Of a DNA stretch of 64,000 bases, positions 60,987 through 64,000 are shown piece after piece (the stretch's first letter is position 1; each line of letters starts with the position of its first letter). This DNA is from an uncultured Woeseiaceae bacterium (GTDB lineage: Bacteria > Pseudomonadota > Gammaproteobacteria > Steroidobacterales > Woeseiaceae). The position numbers and the translations under genes are program-made. The notes under the pieces were generated by a model. The model searched no databases. It saw nothing but the letters and a program-made list of their open reading frames with translations, and was not told the DNA's origin. The stretch is from assembly GCA_947258565.1 (NCBI GenBank), contig CAMYJB010000002.1, forward strand, positions 124,001-188,000. The letters are read 5' to 3'.

Positions 60987-61863
60987 TCAGTCGAGCAGGA
61001 AGCGGAACTCGACAAACAACTCGCGCCCTCGTCCGGGAAAGTAGCGAAAGTCGCCGAAGGCATAGTCGGCGCGATCGGCTACTTCCGTGTCGGCGAGATT
61101 ATTGAGCCGGGCCGAACTGGGTCTCCGCCAGCGCTACATCGCTCCATTCGACGTCGATGCCCGCGACACTCGTATGTCGATCCGCCTCGACTGTCACCGC
61201 TCTTACAAAACCCGCGCTGACGTGGTTGTTTCCCTCGAGCGGCTGGCCGGGAAGAAAATGCTGCAGGAATCACATGTCCGTGCGGCGCAGGAACGGCCGG
61301 ACGTCTACGGTGTAGCGCGATACCGGTCTTGACCAGATGCCGTAGAGCCGCGGATTCGATGCCTCCCGGAACGCCTCCGGGTTGGGGTTGCTGCGGTTCA
61401 CTGCCGGGTCGCGGTATGCGTCTTCGCCGACGATGAAACCCGCAGTCTCCTGCTCGGTATCGATCTCGAACAGTTGATTGACGTTGCAGAATCCGGCAGG
61501 CCGGATCGGGACGCCGTTCTCGAGGAACAGGAAAGCGCCGCAGGAACCGGGGCCGGTCAGCACAGGCGAGCGGATGGCCGTCAGGTGTTCCTGGCCGCTG
61601 CCGCGGCTGACGCAGACGCCGGCAACGCGGGTCATGAGCTGGTGAACGTGCCGGTGAAGGACACTGTCAATGAGCGCGCCGTCGAGCAGCCCGATATTGC
61701 CCGAATGGGCTAATGCGGATTGCTCGCGCCGTTGGCCCGTGACCACGATCTCGCTGACCGCGTCGTTCGCGACAGTGACAGGCACGGCGCCGGACTCCGC
61801 GAGCATTATAATCACCACCAGTTGAATCGGAACGAACAACGAGAGTCTCAGTCGATGAATCAA
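60987..61863 (-). pseudogene. TonB-dependent receptor, decayed (deletion, in-frame stop, frameshift)
   Basis: The first 130 or so codons encode a signal peptide, the box SEIVVTGQRREQSALAHSGNI and a plug domain (MTRVAGVCVSRGSGQEHLTAIRSP, then FLFLENGVPIRPAGFCNVNQLFEIDTEQ). The similarity then jumps to a late barrel segment (NRSNPNPEAFREASNPRLYG, SRYTVDVRPFLRRTDM), so most of the barrel, several hundred codons, is deleted. An in-frame TGA at about 61273 is followed by FLQHFLPGQPLEGNN, and a frameshift near 61110 leads to the intact C-terminal end (RLNNLADTEVADRADYAFGDF, FPGRGRELFVEFRFLLD) at 60987. It cannot make a functional receptor. Start codon uncertain (TTG 61863 or ATG 61806). The substrate of the ancestor is unknown. 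Confidence 0.85.
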
Positions 61864-64000
61864 TTGATGCCGTTACGGCATTTGGCAATCCTGTGTACCG
61901 CTCTGTCGCTAGCGACGACGGCGGATGCCGGGGATGAACAACACGCAGATGATGTTACGTCATCCGACCGGCTTCGAGTAGGACTGGTGCTGGGCGGTGG
62001 TGGCGCGCGCGGAGCCGCGCACATCGGCGTGCTGCGCGAACTCGAACGCATGCGTATCCCGGTCGACGCAATCGCGGGTACCAGCATGGGCGCGATCGTC
62101 GGAGGCCTGTATGCGTCCGGCATGAGCGTTGACGACCTCGAGACACTGGTCACGGAAATGGATTGGGCGGATGCGATGTCCGACGAACCCGCGCGCAGCG
62201 ATCTGAGATTTCGCCGCAAGCAGGACGCCAGGGACTTTCCGGTTAACCTGGATATCGGGCTCGAGCGCGGCCGGCTGAAGTTGCCGCTCGGCGTAGTCCA
62301 GGGCCAGAAGCTCGATCTCATACTGCGCAACCTGACGCTACCGGTATCGCAGGTCACCGATTTCGACGATCTGCCCATCCCGTTTCGCGCCATCGCATCC
62401 GATATCGAGACGGGTGAGATGCACGTCATGCACAGTGGCGATCTCGCGCTTGCAATTCGCGCCAGCATGTCCGTGCCGGGCGTGCTCGCGCCGGTAAGCG
62501 TCGATGGCCACCTGCTGGTGGACGGTGGCCTCGTCGGCAACCTGCCTGTCGATATCGTGCGCGACATGGGCGTCGACGTGGTCATCGCCGTGGACGTCGA
62601 ATTTCCCCTCTACACGCTGGACGAGCTGCAGTCGGCGATTACGGTGTCCGAACAGATGCTGACGATACTCATCCGCAAGGAAACCCTGCGGCAGATCGAG
62701 AAGCTCGGGGATGGCGACGTGCTGATCAGGCCACAGCTCGGCACCTTCGGTTCGGCGAATTTCGGCGATATCCTGGAAGCGATCGAGCCGGGCGCGACGG
62801 CGACCCGGGAGCAGGAGCCGCGGCTCGCGAGGCTGGCAATTGACGACGACGGCTTCAGCGCATGGCAGCGGCGGCGCGAGCAGCGCAAGCCCCGCGACGG
62901 GCGTCTGGCCTTCGTTCGTGTGCAACACGACAGCCGGCTGTCCGCGCAGGTTTTCGAATCCCGGCTGGGTGTGGTCGCAGGGGATCCCATTGATGCAACG
63001 GTACTCTCGGCGGAGGCGGCCCAGCTGCATGCACTGGATGTGTTCGAGAAGGTCAATTACCGCCTCGTCGAGGAGGACGGCAAGACCGGCGTCGTTTTCG
63101 ACGCGCGCGCGAAGACCTGGGGCCCGAGTTTCCTGAATTTCGGTTTCACGCTCGAGGACGACTTCGAGGGCGCGACGAATTTCGATCTGCGGGCGCGACT
63201 GACGCGGCCTGCTGTCAACCGTTATGGTGGGGAGTGGCGAGTCGACCTGCGCCTCGGAACCGAGCCGCAATTGCTGACCGAGTTCTACCAGCCGCTGCGT
63301 TCCGACTCCCGTCTGTTCGCGGCGCCGTACATCGATTTGGACCAGTCGAACTTCAATGCATTCACGGACCAGGACATCGTTGCGCGATTGCGCGTGACCG
63401 AACTTACCGGTGGTTTCGACGTCGGTACCGAGATCGGCAATTTCGGTGAGTTGCGGCTGGGCGCATTCCGCGGTGGCGGCGAGTCGCGGGTAATTATCGG
63501 CGACCCTGCCGTACCGAATCCGGACTTCGAGACGGGTGGTCTGCGTGCCCTGCTGAGATTCGATACCCTCGACAAGCCGTGGTTTCCGACCAACGGCCTG
63601 CGCGCCGATCTCGAGTGGCGGCAGTCACTCGAGGAACTGGGCAGCGATAACCGCTCTGACATTATCGACATGTCCGTGGAGGCAGTGCGATCCCGCGGCA
63701 AGTCGACCGTCGGCATTGGCCTGGATTTCCAGACCACTCTGAGCTTCGATGGCGCAGTTCAGGACCTGTTCCGGCTCGGCGGATTTCAGCGCCTGTCGGG
63801 GTACGAGCGCGGCGCTATCAGTGGCCCGCATGCGGCGGTAGCGAAGTTGCTGTACTACCGCCGCATAGGCGACTCGCCCGGCGGGCTCTTTGATGCCCCG
63901 ATCTATTTCGGCGCATCGCTCGAAGCCGGCAATGTCTGGGAACGCCGAACCGACATGTCGCTTGGTTCCGCGTTGCTGAACGGCAGCCTGTTCGTGGGCG
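61855..64000 (+). CDS. Patatin-like phospholipase with POTRA and Omp85 barrel (type Vd-like), cut by window end
   Basis: 715 codons are present and the gene continues past the edge. A signal peptide (PLRHLAILCTALSLATTADA) precedes a patatin domain: oxyanion loop LGGGGARGAAHIGVL, nucleophile Ser in GTSMG, and catalytic Asp in VDGGLVGNLPVD. A POTRA-like stretch follows (about 350-420), then an Omp85 barrel with the turn RLSGYERG near the visible end. This is the layout of PlpD-type autotransporters and of the wider RssA/patatin-Omp85 family, in which the lipase is periplasmic or secreted. The ATG at 61855 gives the signal peptide; the next Met (61867) is possible. It starts within the divergent start region of the broken TonB receptor. 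Confidence 0.93.
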   Translation, partial: MNQLMPLRHLAILCTALSLATTADAGDEQHADDVTSSDRLRVGLVLGGGGARGAAHIGVLRELERMRIPVDAIAGTSMGAIVGGLYASGMSVDDLETLVTEMDWADAMSDEPARSDLRFRRKQDARDFPVNLDIGLERGRLKLPLGVVQGQKLDLILRNLTLPVSQVTDFDDLPIPFRAIASDIETGEMHVMHSGDLALAIRASMSVPGVLAPVSVDGHLLVDGGLVGNLPVDIVRDMGVDVVIAVDVEFPLYTLDELQSAITVSEQMLTILIRKETLRQIEKLGDGDVLIRPQLGTFGSANFGDILEAIEPGATATREQEPRLARLAIDDDGFSAWQRRREQRKPRDGRLAFVRVQHDSRLSAQVFESRLGVVAGDPIDATVLSAEAAQLHALDVFEKVNYRLVEEDGKTGVVFDARAKTWGPSFLNFGFTLEDDFEGATNFDLRARLTRPAVNRYGGEWRVDLRLGTEPQLLTEFYQPLRSDSRLFAAPYIDLDQSNFNAFTDQDIVARLRVTELTGGFDVGTEIGNFGELRLGAFRGGGESRVIIGDPAVPNPDFETGGLRALLRFDTLDKPWFPTNGLRADLEWRQSLEELGSDNRSDIIDMSVEAVRSRGKSTVGIGLDFQTTLSFDGAVQDLFRLGGFQRLSGYERGAISGPHAAVAKLLYYRRIGDSPGGLFDAPIYFGASLEAGNVWERRTDMSLGSALLNGSLFVG

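Noticed and set aside
61271-61273. The in-frame TGA in the TonB receptor as a selenocysteine codon
   Set aside because: The same gene also has a frameshift and a large deletion, and such receptors are not selenoproteins; decay explains all three.
1-64000. tRNA, rRNA, riboswitch and insertion-sequence search by eye
   Set aside because: No cloverleaf with a conserved T-loop, no rRNA segment, no recognisable riboswitch core and no transposase or terminal inverted repeats could be supported.

Overview
The window reads as one contiguous piece of a GC-rich, Gram-negative chromosome. TonB-receptor, Omp85, OmpA and lipoprotein genes imply an outer membrane. HemN, CtaA, AceK/Icd, DgkA, an OadGAB sodium pump and the operon styles point to a Gammaproteobacterium, plausibly marine or sediment-dwelling and perhaps near the Woeseiales/Chromatiales. 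That placement is inference; there is no rRNA or other phylogenetic marker here. I saw no tRNA, rRNA, CRISPR array, prophage or intact insertion sequence. Coding density is high and no gene-free gap exceeds 300 bases.

Layout. 0-6.2 kb: Lrp regulator, a proline-racemase-family enzyme lacking both catalytic cysteines, a broken rhomboid protease gene, a GT-C glycosyltransferase, a DUF4124 protein and an Omp85-type barrel. 6.2-9.4 kb: oadG-oadA-oadB, the Na+-pumping oxaloacetate decarboxylase. 9.5-14.8 kb (minus strand): omega-aminotransferase, malonate/methylmalonate-semialdehyde dehydrogenase, metallo-beta-lactamase-fold protein and M20 peptidase. 15-29.6 kb: housekeeping metabolism (ilvE, hemN, ctaA, an FMN alpha-hydroxyacid oxidase, a cold-shock protein, leucine dehydrogenase, acetoacetyl-CoA ligase, glpK) and two lipid-phosphate enzymes (PAP2, DgkA).

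30.1-45.4 kb is the most unusual part: a long run of same-strand, mostly touching or overlapping genes. In order they encode a zinc-ribbon Ser/Thr kinase, a PP2C phosphatase, a Gly-rich repeat lipoprotein, a second lipoprotein, a second Ser/Thr kinase with a membrane segment and repeat region, a membrane protein with FHA-like, PEGA and SUMF1-type domains, a small acidic secreted protein, a TolQ/ExbB/MotA-like channel, an actin/Hsp70-like protein fused to FHA, two membrane-anchored von Willebrand A (vWA) proteins and an OmpA-like protein. Both vWA proteins start with the same short transmembrane motif, with an Asp placed as in ExbD/TolR/MotB. I propose that the channel and the vWA pair form a proton- or ion-driven stator whose periplasmic arms are vWA domains, controlled by Ser/Thr phosphorylation read by FHA domains and anchored to the wall by the OmpA protein. 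The domains are visible in the sequence; the assembled machine is inference.

45.4-64 kb: pterin dehydratase, a threonine dehydratase-like PLP enzyme, an orphan ParA-like ATPase, a GFA-fold protein, a Cys-rich unknown, acetolactate synthase with large and small subunits transcribed divergently, proB-proA-glpD, a DUF305-LVIVD fusion, icd-aceK (the kinase/phosphatase directly behind its substrate), a decayed TonB-dependent receptor, and a patatin-Omp85 protein running off the right edge.

Metabolically the window covers branched-chain amino acids (ilvE, ilvB/ilvN, leucine dehydrogenase, acetoacetyl-CoA ligase), proline synthesis, glycerol use (glpK and glpD, 25 kb apart), beta-alanine or pyrimidine breakdown (aminotransferase and semialdehyde dehydrogenase) and control of the isocitrate branch point.
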